Positions 30,720 through 38,861 of a stretch of DNA of 44,071 nucleotides are shown piece by piece (within the stretch, counting starts at the first letter, position 1; each line of letters starts with the position of its first letter). The notes beneath the pieces are model-generated. The model had not been told where the DNA came from. It saw nothing but the letters and a program-made list of their open reading frames with translations, and did no database searches. Source of the DNA: Streptomyces sp. UW30 (GTDB lineage: Bacteria; Actinomycetota; Actinomycetes; Streptomycetales; Streptomycetaceae); assembly GCF_008042075.1 (NCBI RefSeq), contig NZ_RDBN01000037.1, forward strand, positions 804,828-848,898, given 5' to 3'. Both the position numbers and the translations under genes were made by a program.

Positions 30720-33263
30720 GTGGGGCATGGAGTGCCGGAACTCGTACTGGAATTGAATGGAAGGACCTGGACGCTCGACCCGTCCAGGCCCTACACCCTC
30801 GGACGCGATCCGCAGGGCGACATCGTGCTCGACGACGCCAGGGTGTCCTGGCGGCATGCCACGATCAGCTGGAGCGGCCACAGTTGGGTCATCGAGGACC
30901 AGGGCAGCACCAACGGCACGTTCGTGCAGGGCCAGCGGATCCATCACCTGGAGATCGGCCCGGGCTCGGCCGTGCACCTGGGCAATGCGACCGACGGACC
31001 GCGCCTGGACCTCAGCGGCACCGCGGCATCCGTCGCCTCGCCGCAGGCCCAGCCGCAGCAGCAGCCGTACGCCGCGCAGGGCGCCCAGGCGGGCTGGGCC
31101 CAGCAGGCACCTCAGCAGCAGCCCCAGCAGGCACCGCAGCAGCAGCCCCAGCAGGCCGGCTGGCAGCAGTCGCAGCAGGCGGCCCACATCCCGCAGCAGC
31201 AGGGTCCCGGTGGTGGCGCGGGGGCGCCGCCGGTCTACGGCGACCGCAGCCCCACCACGTTCCACCAGTTCTCCATCGGCCGCGTGATGCGCATCGGCCG
31301 TGCGCTGGAGAACGAGCTGGTCGTCTCCGACCTCCAGGTCTCCCGGCACCACGCCGAGTTCCACTCGACGCCCGACGGCCGCATGGAGATCCGCGACCTG
31401 GGCTCGCACAACGGCACGTACGTCAACGGCCAGCCGATCGCCAAGGGCGGCTCGCAGCTGCTGGGCCCGGCGGACATCGTCGGTGTCGGTCACTCGACGT
31501 TCCGGATCGTCGGCGACCGTCTCGAGGAGTTCGTCGACACCGGTGAGGTCTCCTTCTCGGCCCGGCATCTGACCGTCACGGTCGACGGCGGCAAGCAGAT
31601 CCTCAAGGACGTCTCCTTCGGCGTCCCGGAGAAGTCGCTCATCGCGGTCATCGGCCCGTCCGGCTCGGGCAAGTCGACCCTGCTCAAGGCACTCACCGGC
31701 TACCGCCCCGCCAACCAGGGCGACGTCCTCTACGACAACCGGAACCTCTACAAGCAGTTCGCCGAGCTGCGCCAGCGCATCGGTCTGGTCCCGCAGGACG
31801 ACATCCTGCACAAGGAGCTGACCGTCAAGAAGGCCCTCAAGTACGCGGCCAAGCTCCGCTTCCCCGCCGACACCACGGGCAAGGAGCGCGACGCCCGTAT
31901 CGACGAGGTGCTGCGCGAGCTGAAGCTGGACATCCACAAGGACAAGAAGGTCACCTCCCTGTCCGGCGGCCAGCGCAAGCGCGTCTCGGTCGCCCTGGAG
32001 CTGCTCACCAAGCCGTCGCTGATCTTCCTGGACGAGCCCACGTCGGGCCTCGACCCGGGCATGGACCGCGACGTCATGCAGCTGCTGCGCGGCCTCGCCG
32101 ACGACGGCCGTACGGTCCTCGTCGTCACCCACTCGGTGGCCGAGCTGGCGATCTGCGACAAGCTGCTGGTGATGGCCCCGGGCGGTTCGGTCGCCTACTT
32201 CGGTCCGCCGGAGGAGGCGCTGAACTTCTTCGGCTACGACACCTGGGCCGACGTCTTCTCCGCCTTCGAGAACTACCGCGACTACGACTGGGCCGGACGC
32301 TGGAAGGGCTCGCAGCACTACCAGATGTACGCCGCGGACATCGACGCGATTGCTCCGCAGTCCGTACAGGTGCCGCCGATGCAGGCGATGAAGCCGCCGA
32401 AGCCGCAGGGCTGGCTGTCGCAGTTCCTCACACTGGTGCGCCGCTATGTGTCGGTGATCGCGTCCGACAAGGGCTTCCTGGCCCTGATGGTGATCCTGCC
32501 GGGCGTGCTCGGCGCGGTGAGCCTGCTCATCGACTCGGGCAAGGGCCTGCTGCCCAACGCGCCCAGCCCGCAGACCGGCCGGATCATCCCGAACGGCACG
32601 GCCACCACCGTGCTGCTGATCCTCGCGGTCGGCGCCTGCTTCGCCGGCGCCGCGAACTCGGTGCGTGAGCTGATCAAGGAACGGGTCATCTACGAGCGGG
32701 AGCGCGCGACCGGCCTGTCGCGCTCGGCGTACCTGATGTCCAAGGTCTTCGTGCTCGGCTTCATCACCGTGCTCCAGGGCCTGATGGTCGGCGTCATCGG
32801 CTTCGCCAGCCGGGAGATCCCGGAGGAGGGCCTGGTCTTCGGCAAGCTGACGCTGCTGGAGCTGTCGGTGCCGATCATGGCGCTGGGCTTCACCTCGATG
32901 ATGTTCGGCCTGATCATCTCGGCCCTGGTGAAGACCGCCGAGAAGACCATGCCGCTGCTGGTCATGTTCGCGATCATCCAGGTCGTGTTCACGGGCTGTC
33001 TGTTCGCCCTGAACGGCTCGATCGGCGCCAACCAGATCTCGTATCTGATGCCGTCGCGTTGGGCCGTGGGCGCCGCGGGCGCCACGCTGGACTTCAACAA
33101 GATCAGCCCGCCCGGCCAGGGCGAGAGCAACGACCCGCTGTGGGAGCACACGGTCGGCGTCTGGGCCATGGACATGATCGCCCTGATCGTGCTCGGTGTG
33201 ATCTGCGGCATCTTCGTGGCCCGCTTCCTGCGCCGCCACGAGCCCGAGGTCATGCGCAAGTAG
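30720..33263 (+). CDS. ABC transporter with two N-terminal FHA domains (Rv1747-like)
   Basis: An 847-residue fusion. FHA1 (about 20-90) has YTLGRDPQGDIVLDDARVSW and GSTNGTFVQG; a Gln/Pro/Ala linker follows (about 100-180); FHA2 (about 195-265) has GRALENELVVSDLQVSRHHA and GSHNGTYVNG. The ABC domain shows Walker A GPSGSGKST (about 311-319), LSGGQRKR and LIFLDEPTSGLDPGM; about six C-terminal membrane helices follow, as in ABCG half-transporters. FHA domains bind phosphothreonine, so Ser/Thr kinases probably control it, as for Mycobacterium Rv1747. GTG 30720 is used; TAGACT at 30681-30686 may be its -10 box. Confidence 0.93.
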   Translation: MGHGVPELVLELNGRTWTLDPSRPYTLGRDPQGDIVLDDARVSWRHATISWSGHSWVIEDQGSTNGTFVQGQRIHHLEIGPGSAVHLGNATDGPRLDLSGTAASVASPQAQPQQQPYAAQGAQAGWAQQAPQQQPQQAPQQQPQQAGWQQSQQAAHIPQQQGPGGGAGAPPVYGDRSPTTFHQFSIGRVMRIGRALENELVVSDLQVSRHHAEFHSTPDGRMEIRDLGSHNGTYVNGQPIAKGGSQLLGPADIVGVGHSTFRIVGDRLEEFVDTGEVSFSARHLTVTVDGGKQILKDVSFGVPEKSLIAVIGPSGSGKSTLLKALTGYRPANQGDVLYDNRNLYKQFAELRQRIGLVPQDDILHKELTVKKALKYAAKLRFPADTTGKERDARIDEVLRELKLDIHKDKKVTSLSGGQRKRVSVALELLTKPSLIFLDEPTSGLDPGMDRDVMQLLRGLADDGRTVLVVTHSVAELAICDKLLVMAPGGSVAYFGPPEEALNFFGYDTWADVFSAFENYRDYDWAGRWKGSQHYQMYAADIDAIAPQSVQVPPMQAMKPPKPQGWLSQFLTLVRRYVSVIASDKGFLALMVILPGVLGAVSLLIDSGKGLLPNAPSPQTGRIIPNGTATTVLLILAVGACFAGAANSVRELIKERVIYERERATGLSRSAYLMSKVFVLGFITVLQGLMVGVIGFASREIPEEGLVFGKLTLLELSVPIMALGFTSMMFGLIISALVKTAEKTMPLLVMFAIIQVVFTGCLFALNGSIGANQISYLMPSRWAVGAAGATLDFNKISPPGQGESNDPLWEHTVGVWAMDMIALIVLGVICGIFVARFLRRHEPEVMRK
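31107..31154 (+). repeat. 24-bp in-frame tandem repeat coding APQQQPQQ
   Basis: Two copies, differing by one base, in the Gln-rich linker of the FHA-ABC protein. Such a repeat can change length by slippage without frameshift. Confidence 0.8.
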
Positions 33264-33280
33264 TCACCGCCGTACGACGC

Positions 33281-33320
33281 CCGAAGGGCGGCACCCCGTC
33301 AGGAGGGTGCCGCCCTTCGG
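33281..33320 (+). terminator. 16-bp perfect hairpin after the FHA-ABC gene
   Basis: CCGAAGGGCGGCACCC and GGGTGCCGCCCTTCGG pair fully around an 8-base loop, between the convergent FHA-ABC and transglycosylase genes; it could serve both. Confidence 0.88.
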
Positions 33321-33351
33321 CGTACGTGTCAGAGGCCCGCGCCTACCTCGG

Positions 33352-34125
33352 TCAGTACGCGCTGTTGACGTTGTCGATCGAGCCGTACCGGTCGGCCGCG
33401 TAGTTGGCGGCGGCGGTGAGGTTGGCGACCGGGTCGTACTGGCTCTTGGCCGTGCCCGGGACGTGGTACGCGTCGAAGGTCGGCTTGATGACCTGGAGCA
33501 GACCGATCGACGGGACGCCGTTCTGGGCGTTGATGTCCCAGTTGTTGATCGCGTTCGGGTTACCCGAGGACTCCCGCATGATGTTCTTGTGCAGGCCGTT
33601 GTAGGTGCCCGGGATGTCGTGCTTCTTCATGATGTCGAGCGCCTCGCGGATCCAGCCGTCGAGGTTGTTCGCGTAGGTCTTGGCGGCGACCTGCTTGACC
33701 GCGACGCGCTTGGCGGACCGGCTCGCGGCCTCCTCCGCCTTGCGCTCGGCAGCGGCCTTCTTCGCGGCGGCGGCCTTGGCGGCCCGCTGCTTGGCGGTGG
33801 CCTGGGCGGCCACGTGCTTGTCGTGGGCCACGGCGGCCCGGTGCTTGGCGGCGGCCACAGCGGCCTTGTGCTTGGCCACCATCGCCTCGGCCTTCACCTT
33901 GTCGCCGGCGAGCTGGTCGGTGACGCTGCCCTTGACGTCCTTGATCTGCTCGCTGCTGTAGGCCACCTTGCCCGCGGGGGCTTCGGCCGTGGTCGTCTGT
34001 GCGTTGCCGGGGACGGCGGACAGTGCCAGAGCGGCGGCGCCGAGCGTACCCACGCCGGCGATCGCGATCTTCTGGCGCTTGGTTATGGCACGACTGAGGG
34101 CACGGTTCTTGGTGTTCTTGAGCAT
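33352..34125 (-). CDS. Secreted lytic transglycosylase (SLT domain)
   Basis: 257 residues. A basic N-terminus (LKNTKNRALSRAITKRQK) and hydrophobic stretch (IAIAGVGTLGAAALALSA) form a signal peptide. A long Ala/Lys/His/Arg-rich helical region (about 70-150, with repeats like AKHKAAVAAAKHRAAVA) precedes the C-terminal SLT-like domain (about 165-257) with catalytic Glu in MRESSGNPNAINNWD and the family stretch GLLQVIKPTFDAYHVPG. It should cleave peptidoglycan, as for cell-wall remodelling during growth or germination. ATG 34125 has AGAGG upstream. A structured leader precedes it. Confidence 0.9.
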   Translation of the reverse strand: MLKNTKNRALSRAITKRQKIAIAGVGTLGAAALALSAVPGNAQTTTAEAPAGKVAYSSEQIKDVKGSVTDQLAGDKVKAEAMVAKHKAAVAAAKHRAAVAHDKHVAAQATAKQRAAKAAAAKKAAAERKAEEAASRSAKRVAVKQVAAKTYANNLDGWIREALDIMKKHDIPGTYNGLHKNIMRESSGNPNAINNWDINAQNGVPSIGLLQVIKPTFDAYHVPGTAKSQYDPVANLTAAANYAADRYGSIDNVNSAY

Positions 34126-34155
34126 GGCAGATGGACCTCTTCGAATAGCGCGGAG

Positions 34156-34260
34156 GTCGCTCGCTGTCCGGCGGGGGACACGGGTGCTTCCGGCACAAAC
34201 GCCGCGGGCTGAACCCACGGCGCTGAGCGACGAGAGCAATTCTTAGCGGCCGCAAAATGC
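34156..34260 (-). ncRNA. Structured 5' leader of transglycosylase gene, candidate c-di-AMP (ydaO/yuaA) riboswitch
   Basis: On the minus strand an outer stem GTCGCTC (34225-34231) / GAGCGAC (34156-34162) encloses at least three hairpins: CGCCGTGGG-loop-CCCGCGGCG, GTGC-CGGAA-GCAC and TGTCC-loop-GGACA. The 5' side contains CGCTAAG and the 3' side GGACAGCGAGCGACCTC, which resemble the ydaO 5' CGCTTAA and 3' GACAGCTNACCTCG consensus. c-di-AMP riboswitches control cell-wall hydrolases in Streptomyces. The structure is seen; the class is an inference. Confidence 0.5.
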
Positions 34261-34290
34261 GGTGGCAAAGGTGTGACCTACGATCCCCGG

Positions 34291-34359
34291 TAGTGGAGCC
34301 AGGAAGGGCAAAATAGGACAGACAGGACTGTCCGCGCCGCTCAAAAGGGACGGCTCCAC
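34291..34359. other. Nested inverted repeat between queA and the transglycosylase leader
   Basis: GTGGAGCC (34293-34300) pairs with GGCTCCAC (34352-34359), and inside it GGACAG-ACAGGA-CTGTCC forms a second hairpin. It lies 65 bases beyond the queA stop, so it may terminate queA or be a promoter-region element. The whole 34126-34424 gap holds no gene. Confidence 0.55.
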
Positions 34360-34424
34360 CTACTACGGACTTTCGTACGTGACCTGCACCCTATGCGCGG
34401 GCTCACATCAGCCATGCGACAGTC

Positions 34425-35579
34425 TCACCAGCAGTTGCTGGCGCAATGCTCTGCGTGAGGGTCCTCCGCCGGGAGGATGAGGTGCACGTCCCCGAACTCG
34501 TGCCACAGGTAGAGCCCGCGCAGCGCTTCCTCATAGCTGCGGTCGATCGCGGCTCGCCCGGCGACCGCCTCCAGCATCAGCAGATGCGAGGCCTCCGGCT
34601 CGTGCAGCCCGGTCAGCAGCCCGTCCACCACACGCACCCCGCGCTCCGGCGTGACGACCAGATCCGTCCACCCCTCACGCGCGCCCACGACCCCGTCGGC
34701 GTCCACCGCCGACTCCACCGCCCGCACGGCCGTCGTCCCGACGGCGACGATGCGGCCGCCCCCGGCCTTCGCGGCATTGATCAGCCGAGCCGAGGCCTCC
34801 GGCACCGCGAACCGCTCCGGATACGGCAGCTCGTGCGCCTCAGCCGACGCCACACCCGTGTGCAGCGTGATCGGCGCGAACTGCACACCCCGGCTCACCA
34901 GCTCCGTGACCAGCCCGACCGTGAAGGGCCGCGCCGCGCTCGGCATCTCCGCGCTTCCCGAGCCGTCGGCCGAGGGCAGCGCGAACACCGTCTGGTACAC
35001 GGACAACGGCTGGTCCCGCTCCGTATAGGAGTAGCGAATCGGCCGACCCTGCTCCCGCATCAGCCCGAGGACGGCATCAGCCGGGGCCCGTGCCCCGGTG
35101 GCCGCTTCGTCGACGCGACTGTCCGTGCCCTCCACCTCCACGGGCCCGGCGGCCACCCGCGCCCACCACATCCGCGCGCTCCCGACGCTCAGCGGCTCCT
35201 CCAACACCAGCCGCAGCCCGCCCGGCAGCCACACCTCAGTCCCCGCGGGTCCGCCCGCACGCGCGCGCGTAGTGCCCAGCTCGTCCGGATCCCGCAGCTC
35301 CACGGCCCACCGCCCGTCATCCCCGCGCGTGGAGAAATGCACCACCACGCGCGCGTGCCCGATCCGCCCGTCCACGGCGGCCGCCAGCGTCCGGGACGTG
35401 TTGACGACCAGCAGATCCCCGGCCCGCAGCAGCCGCGGCAGCTCACGAAAGGTGTGATGCGACACCTCGGTACCCCGCGACACCAGCAGCCGTACGGCAT
35501 CCCGGCCCAGCCCCGGCCCCCGCTGCTCGGCGGGAACCCGAGCCGACAGCTCCTCCGGCACGCTCACCGCCAGCGTCAT
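34425..35579 (-). CDS. queA: S-adenosylmethionine:tRNA ribosyltransferase-isomerase
   Basis: A 384-residue QueA-family enzyme, which transfers the ribosyl part of SAM to 7-aminomethyl-deazaguanine in tRNA to form epoxyqueuosine. Conserved stretches are LLRAGDLLVVNTSRTL, GRPIRYSYTER (Tyr/Arg of the active region) and GTTAVRAVESA. The ATG overlaps the stop of the SDR gene. Residues 1-40 are somewhat degenerate compared with E. coli QueA. No tgt, queC, D, E, F or G gene is in the window. Confidence 0.88.
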   Translation of the reverse strand: MTLAVSVPEELSARVPAEQRGPGLGRDAVRLLVSRGTEVSHHTFRELPRLLRAGDLLVVNTSRTLAAAVDGRIGHARVVVHFSTRGDDGRWAVELRDPDELGTTRARAGGPAGTEVWLPGGLRLVLEEPLSVGSARMWWARVAAGPVEVEGTDSRVDEAATGARAPADAVLGLMREQGRPIRYSYTERDQPLSVYQTVFALPSADGSGSAEMPSAARPFTVGLVTELVSRGVQFAPITLHTGVASAEAHELPYPERFAVPEASARLINAAKAGGGRIVAVGTTAVRAVESAVDADGVVGAREGWTDLVVTPERGVRVVDGLLTGLHEPEASHLLMLEAVAGRAAIDRSYEEALRGLYLWHEFGDVHLILPAEDPHAEHCASNCW

Positions 35580-36277
35580 CGCCGCTCCTCCAGCAGAGCC
35601 GGAGCCCCGTAGCGGCCGCTCGCCGGACGCTCGTCCAGCAGCCGCAGGAACGCCGGCACGACACTGGCCGGAGCGGGCCGCGGATCGTCGTCGTCCGGTA
35701 CGGCCGCCGCGTACAGGTCCGTAGCCATGTCCCCGGGGTCGACCGCCCACACGCGCAGTCCGGGCTCCTCCTCACCCAGCACGGCCGCGAGATGGTCCAG
35801 CGCGGCCTTCGACGCCCCGTACCCGCCCCAGGTCTCGTACGCCTCGGCGGCCGCGTCCGAGCTGACCGTGATCACGGCGCCCGTCCGGGCCGCCCGCAGC
35901 AGCGGCAGTGCCTCCTGTACAAGGGCCAGCGCGGCGACCACGTTCACCTCCAGCGCCCGCCGCAGCCCCTCCAGGGGCAGCGCGTCCAGCCGTACCAGCG
36001 GCTCGGCGCCCAGCGCGCTGGCGTTGCTCACCAGCAGATCCACGCCGCCCAGCTTCCAGGCGGCCGCCACCAGCTCGGCCCGATGACCGGCGTCCGTGAC
36101 GTCCCCCGGCACGGCCGTCACGCGCGTGCCGTGCAGTTCCCCGAGCCCGGACGCCGTCTCCTGGAGCGCCTCCGGCGTCCTGGCGTCGAGCACCAGATCC
36201 CAGCCGCGCGCGGCCAGCCCCTCGGCGAGCGCCCGCCCCAGCCCCTTCGAGGCCCCCGTGATGATCGCTACCGGCAT
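35576..36277 (-). CDS. Short-chain dehydrogenase/reductase
   Basis: 233 residues. The Rossmann motif is TGASKGLGRALAEGL, with NAS, and the active-site Tyr and Lys in YGASKAALDHLA; Ser in ITVSSDAAAE. Cofactor preference likely NADP (Ser-Lys after TGA). GAGGGGACGG stands before the ATG. Its stop overlaps the queA start in ATGA, suggesting one unit. The substrate is unknown; a role in the queA pathway is only a guess from coupling. Confidence 0.88.
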   Translation of the reverse strand: MPVAIITGASKGLGRALAEGLAARGWDLVLDARTPEALQETASGLGELHGTRVTAVPGDVTDAGHRAELVAAAWKLGGVDLLVSNASALGAEPLVRLDALPLEGLRRALEVNVVAALALVQEALPLLRAARTGAVITVSSDAAAEAYETWGGYGASKAALDHLAAVLGEEEPGLRVWAVDPGDMATDLYAAAVPDDDDPRPAPASVVPAFLRLLDERPASGRYGAPALLEERR

Positions 36278-36377
36278 GACAACCGTCCCCTCGTCCCGGC
36301 CCGCCTCGGATCGGCGGGTGCCCTCAACGTAGGAACGGGGCCGCCCGCCCCGCCTCGGACGCGGGCCGCAACATCGC

Positions 36378-36395
36378 GGGGCCCTTCGTCCTAAG
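36378..36395. promoter_or_regulatory. DevR/OsdR-like box
   Basis: GGGGCCCTTCGTCCTAAG resembles the GGGACY-type dormancy box bound by DevR-family regulators. It lies between the divergent SDR and kinase genes, about 150 bases before the kinase start. Only partial agreement with the consensus. Confidence 0.35.
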
Positions 36396-36431
36396 CCACG
36401 CACCTGGGCCGCCCGCCCTACGCCGCTGATC

Positions 36432-36473
36432 GGGGGACCGGAGAAGTAGGTGAGGGGGGACCGCAGAACTAGG
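36432..36473 (+). promoter_or_regulatory. Tandem direct repeat upstream of the two-component genes
   Basis: GGGGGACCGGAGAAGTAGG at 36432 and GGGGGACCGCAGAACTAGG at 36455 are 23 bases apart and differ at two of 19 positions. They stand 70-111 bases ahead of the kinase ATG, which is suited to binding by the response regulator. Confidence 0.45.
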
Positions 36474-36542
36474 ACCGAGGCCCCGGTCGGCCGCCGCCAG
36501 AGGTCCGATCCGGCTGTCACACCCCGCCGGTACCGTGAGGGC

Positions 36543-37688
36543 ATGAGTCAAGGCCCCAGGTCCGGCCTCGCCGCGGTGAGCTCCGCGTTGCTGGCCATGA
36601 GCAGGCATCTTGAGGTGCGCGACGTCCTCAAGACGATCGTCGCCTCCGCCCGCCAACTGCTCGACGCGCAGTACGCCGCGCTCGGCGTCCCGGACGACCA
36701 TGGGGGCTTCGCCCAGTTCGTGGTCGACGGAGTCAGCGACGAGCAGTGGAAGGCCATCGGCCCGCTCCCGCGCCAGCACGGAATCCTCGCCGCGATGCTC
36801 CAGGAGGCCGAGGTCGAGCGCCTCGCCGACGTCCGCAAGGACCCCCGCTTCGAGGGCTGGCCGTCGGCGCACCCCGACATGTCCGACTTCCTGGGCCTGC
36901 CGATCCGCGACGGCGACGAGGTCATCGGCGCCCTGTTCCTCGCGAACAAGAACTGCCCGAAACCGGAAGGGAGCTGCGGCTTCACGGAGGAGGACGAGGA
37001 GCTCCTCTCCATCCTCGCCCAGCACGCAGCGATCGCCCTGACCAACGCCCGCCTGTACGAGCGCAGCCGCGAACTGACGATCGCCGAGGAGCGCTCACGC
37101 CTGGCCCACGAACTGCACGACGCGGTCAGCCAGAAGCTGTTCTCCCTGCGCCTGACGGCCCAGGCCGCCACCGCCCTGGTCGACCGCGACCCGGCCCGCG
37201 CCAAGGGCGAGCTGCACCAGGTGGCCGCGCTCGCCGCCGAGGCCGCCGACGAACTGCGCGCCGCGGTCGTCGAGTTGCGCCCCGCGGCCCTCGACGAGGA
37301 CGGCCTCGTCGCCACCCTGCGCACCCAGATCCAGGTCCTCGACCGCGCCCACAGCGCCCGCGTCACCTTCGCAGGCCGCGGTGTGAAGGCCCTGCCCTCC
37401 GCCCAGGAGGAGGCCGTGCTGCGCGTCGCCCAGGAGGCCCTGCACAACGCCTTGCGGCACTCCGGAGCCGAGCACGTCGACGTGACGCTGGACCGCCGCG
37501 CCGGCGGAGCCGTCCTGCGGGTCACGGACGACGGCGGCGGCTTCGACCCGAAGGCGATACGCACCGCCGGACGCCACCTCGGCCTGGTCTCCATGCGGGA
37601 CCGGGCGAGCGGGGTCGGCGGCACGCTGACCGTGGAATCGGCGCCCGGCAAGGGCACCGTGATCGAGATGGAGGTCCCCGGTGGCTGA
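36543..37688 (+). CDS. GAF-domain sensor histidine kinase (DevS-like)
   Basis: A 381-residue soluble kinase. One GAF domain (about 25-170) resembles DevS/DosT GAF: GPLPRQHGILAAML, then H110 in AHPDM and FLGLPIRDGDEVIGALFLAN. H110 aligns with the haem-ligand His of DosS, though such a His is also common in non-haem relatives. A HisKA_3 dimerisation region (about 180-245) has the phosphoacceptor H192 in AHELHDAVSQ; the ATPase domain (about 280-380) has QEALHNALRHSG and DDGGGFDP. There is no membrane segment. ATG 36543. It overlaps the response regulator gene by 8 bases. Confidence 0.92.
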   Translation: MSQGPRSGLAAVSSALLAMSRHLEVRDVLKTIVASARQLLDAQYAALGVPDDHGGFAQFVVDGVSDEQWKAIGPLPRQHGILAAMLQEAEVERLADVRKDPRFEGWPSAHPDMSDFLGLPIRDGDEVIGALFLANKNCPKPEGSCGFTEEDEELLSILAQHAAIALTNARLYERSRELTIAEERSRLAHELHDAVSQKLFSLRLTAQAATALVDRDPARAKGELHQVAALAAEAADELRAAVVELRPAALDEDGLVATLRTQIQVLDRAHSARVTFAGRGVKALPSAQEEAVLRVAQEALHNALRHSGAEHVDVTLDRRAGGAVLRVTDDGGGFDPKAIRTAGRHLGLVSMRDRASGVGGTLTVESAPGKGTVIEMEVPGG

Positions 37689-38322
37689 CGCAATCAAGGT
37701 GCTGCTCGTCGACGACCACCAGGTGGTCCGCCGTGGCCTGCGCACCTTCCTCGAAGTGCAGGACGACATCGAGGTCGTCGGCGAGGCCGCCGACGGCGCC
37801 GAGGGAGTGGCCCGCGCCGAGGAACTGAAACCGGACGTCGTGCTGATGGACGTGAAGATGCCGGGCATGGACGGCGTCGAGGCCCTGCGCAAGCTGCGCG
37901 AACTGGACAACCCCGCGCGCGTGCTGATCGTCACCAGCTTCACCGAACAGCGCACGGTGATCCCGGCCCTGCGCGCGGGCGCCGCCGGTTACGTCTACAA
38001 GGACGTCGACCCGGACGCACTCGCCGGAGCCATCCGCTCGGTCCACGCCGGCCACATCCTGCTCCAGCCCGAGGTCGCGGGCGCCCTGCTGTCCCAGGAG
38101 GAGGCCAACTCGGGGCAGGGGAGAGCGGGCTCCCTGACGGAGCGGGAGCGCGAGGTGCTCAGCCTGATCGCGGACGGCCGCTCGAACCGGGAGATAGCCA
38201 GAGCTCTGGTTCTCTCGGAGAAGACCGTCAAGACGCACGTCTCGAACATCCTGATGAAACTCGACCTCGCGGACCGCACCCAGGCCGCCCTGTGGGCCGT
38301 ACGCCATGGCGTGACCGGCTGA
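37681..38322 (+). CDS. NarL/LuxR-type response regulator
   Basis: 213 residues. The receiver domain (1-120) has acidic pocket DDH (11-13), phosphoacceptor D57 in LMDVKMPGMDG, conserved Thr in TSFTEQ and Lys in YKDVDPD. A LuxR helix-turn-helix (about 150-210) has LTEREREVLSLIADGRSNRE and SEKTVKTHVSNILMKLDLAD. GTG 37681 lies within the end of the kinase gene, so the two are coupled. It probably binds DNA upstream of its own operon; the chpE gene lies 168 bp downstream but its link is not shown. Confidence 0.95.
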   Translation: MADAIKVLLVDDHQVVRRGLRTFLEVQDDIEVVGEAADGAEGVARAEELKPDVVLMDVKMPGMDGVEALRKLRELDNPARVLIVTSFTEQRTVIPALRAGAAGYVYKDVDPDALAGAIRSVHAGHILLQPEVAGALLSQEEANSGQGRAGSLTEREREVLSLIADGRSNREIARALVLSEKTVKTHVSNILMKLDLADRTQAALWAVRHGVTG

Positions 38323-38490
38323 AACGCTCTCCGCAGGGCGTGACGGACGGCAATACGGAGGGTTCCGCTCCGGACTGAGATTCATACCGTCGTGGGAATG
38401 TCCCCCGGATGGCGCATCCTTCGCGGATCTCCACCGTTCTCCAGTGCGTGCTGCGGCGACTGCCGCGGCAATCGCAAGGAGGGCTTAGAA

Positions 38491-38736
38491 GTGAAGAACC
38501 TGAAGAAGGCAGCGGCCGTGACGATGGTGGCCGGTGGCCTGCTGGCCGCCGGTGCCGGAATGGCCTCCGCCACCGACGGCGCGCACGCCGACGGCCAGGC
38601 CGTGGGCTCCCCGGGCATCGCCTCGGGCAACCTCGTCCAGGCCCCGGTCCACATCCCGGTCAACGTCTCGGGCAACAGCGTGAACGTCGTCGGCATCCTG
38701 AACCCCGCCTTCGGCAACCTGGCCGTCAACAAGTGA
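38491..38736 (+). CDS. chpE: Short chaplin ChpE
   Basis: 81 residues: a signal peptide (KNLKKAAAVTMVAGGLLAAG, cleavage near ASA-TDG) and a chaplin domain with GSPGIASGNLVQAPVHIPVN, VSGNSVNVVGILNPAFGN. Chaplins coat aerial hyphae with amyloid-like hydrophobic film. This one lacks both cysteines present in other short chaplins, as is known for ChpE. AAGGAGG precedes the GTG. A perfect GGATG-GCG-CATCC palindrome lies upstream near 38407. A strong terminator follows. Confidence 0.95.
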   Translation: MKNLKKAAAVTMVAGGLLAAGAGMASATDGAHADGQAVGSPGIASGNLVQAPVHIPVNVSGNSVNVVGILNPAFGNLAVNK

Positions 38737-38762
38737 CGACCCCCCAAAACAGGCAGTGACCT

Positions 38763-38792
38763 CCGGCCTCCCGGGTTTTCCCGGGGGGCCGG
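38763..38792 (+). terminator. Hairpin after chpE
   Basis: CCGGCCTCCCGGG and CCCGGGGGGCCGG pair over 13 positions (one G-U) around TTTT, 27 bases after the stop. Confidence 0.85.
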
Positions 38793-38861
38793 TCTGCTTC
38801 GACGGGGGCCAGGTCCCTCTCGACGGGGGGCCGGGTCCTTCTCAGCGCCGGTCAGGCACAC

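Noticed and set aside
31021-31210. Possible CRISPR-like repeat array
   Set aside because: The repeat is in-frame Gln/Pro coding without spacers.
30717-33239. 840-codon minus-strand frame opposite the FHA-ABC gene
   Set aside because: Composition is that of a mirror frame in GC-rich DNA; the plus strand has clear FHA and ABC motifs.
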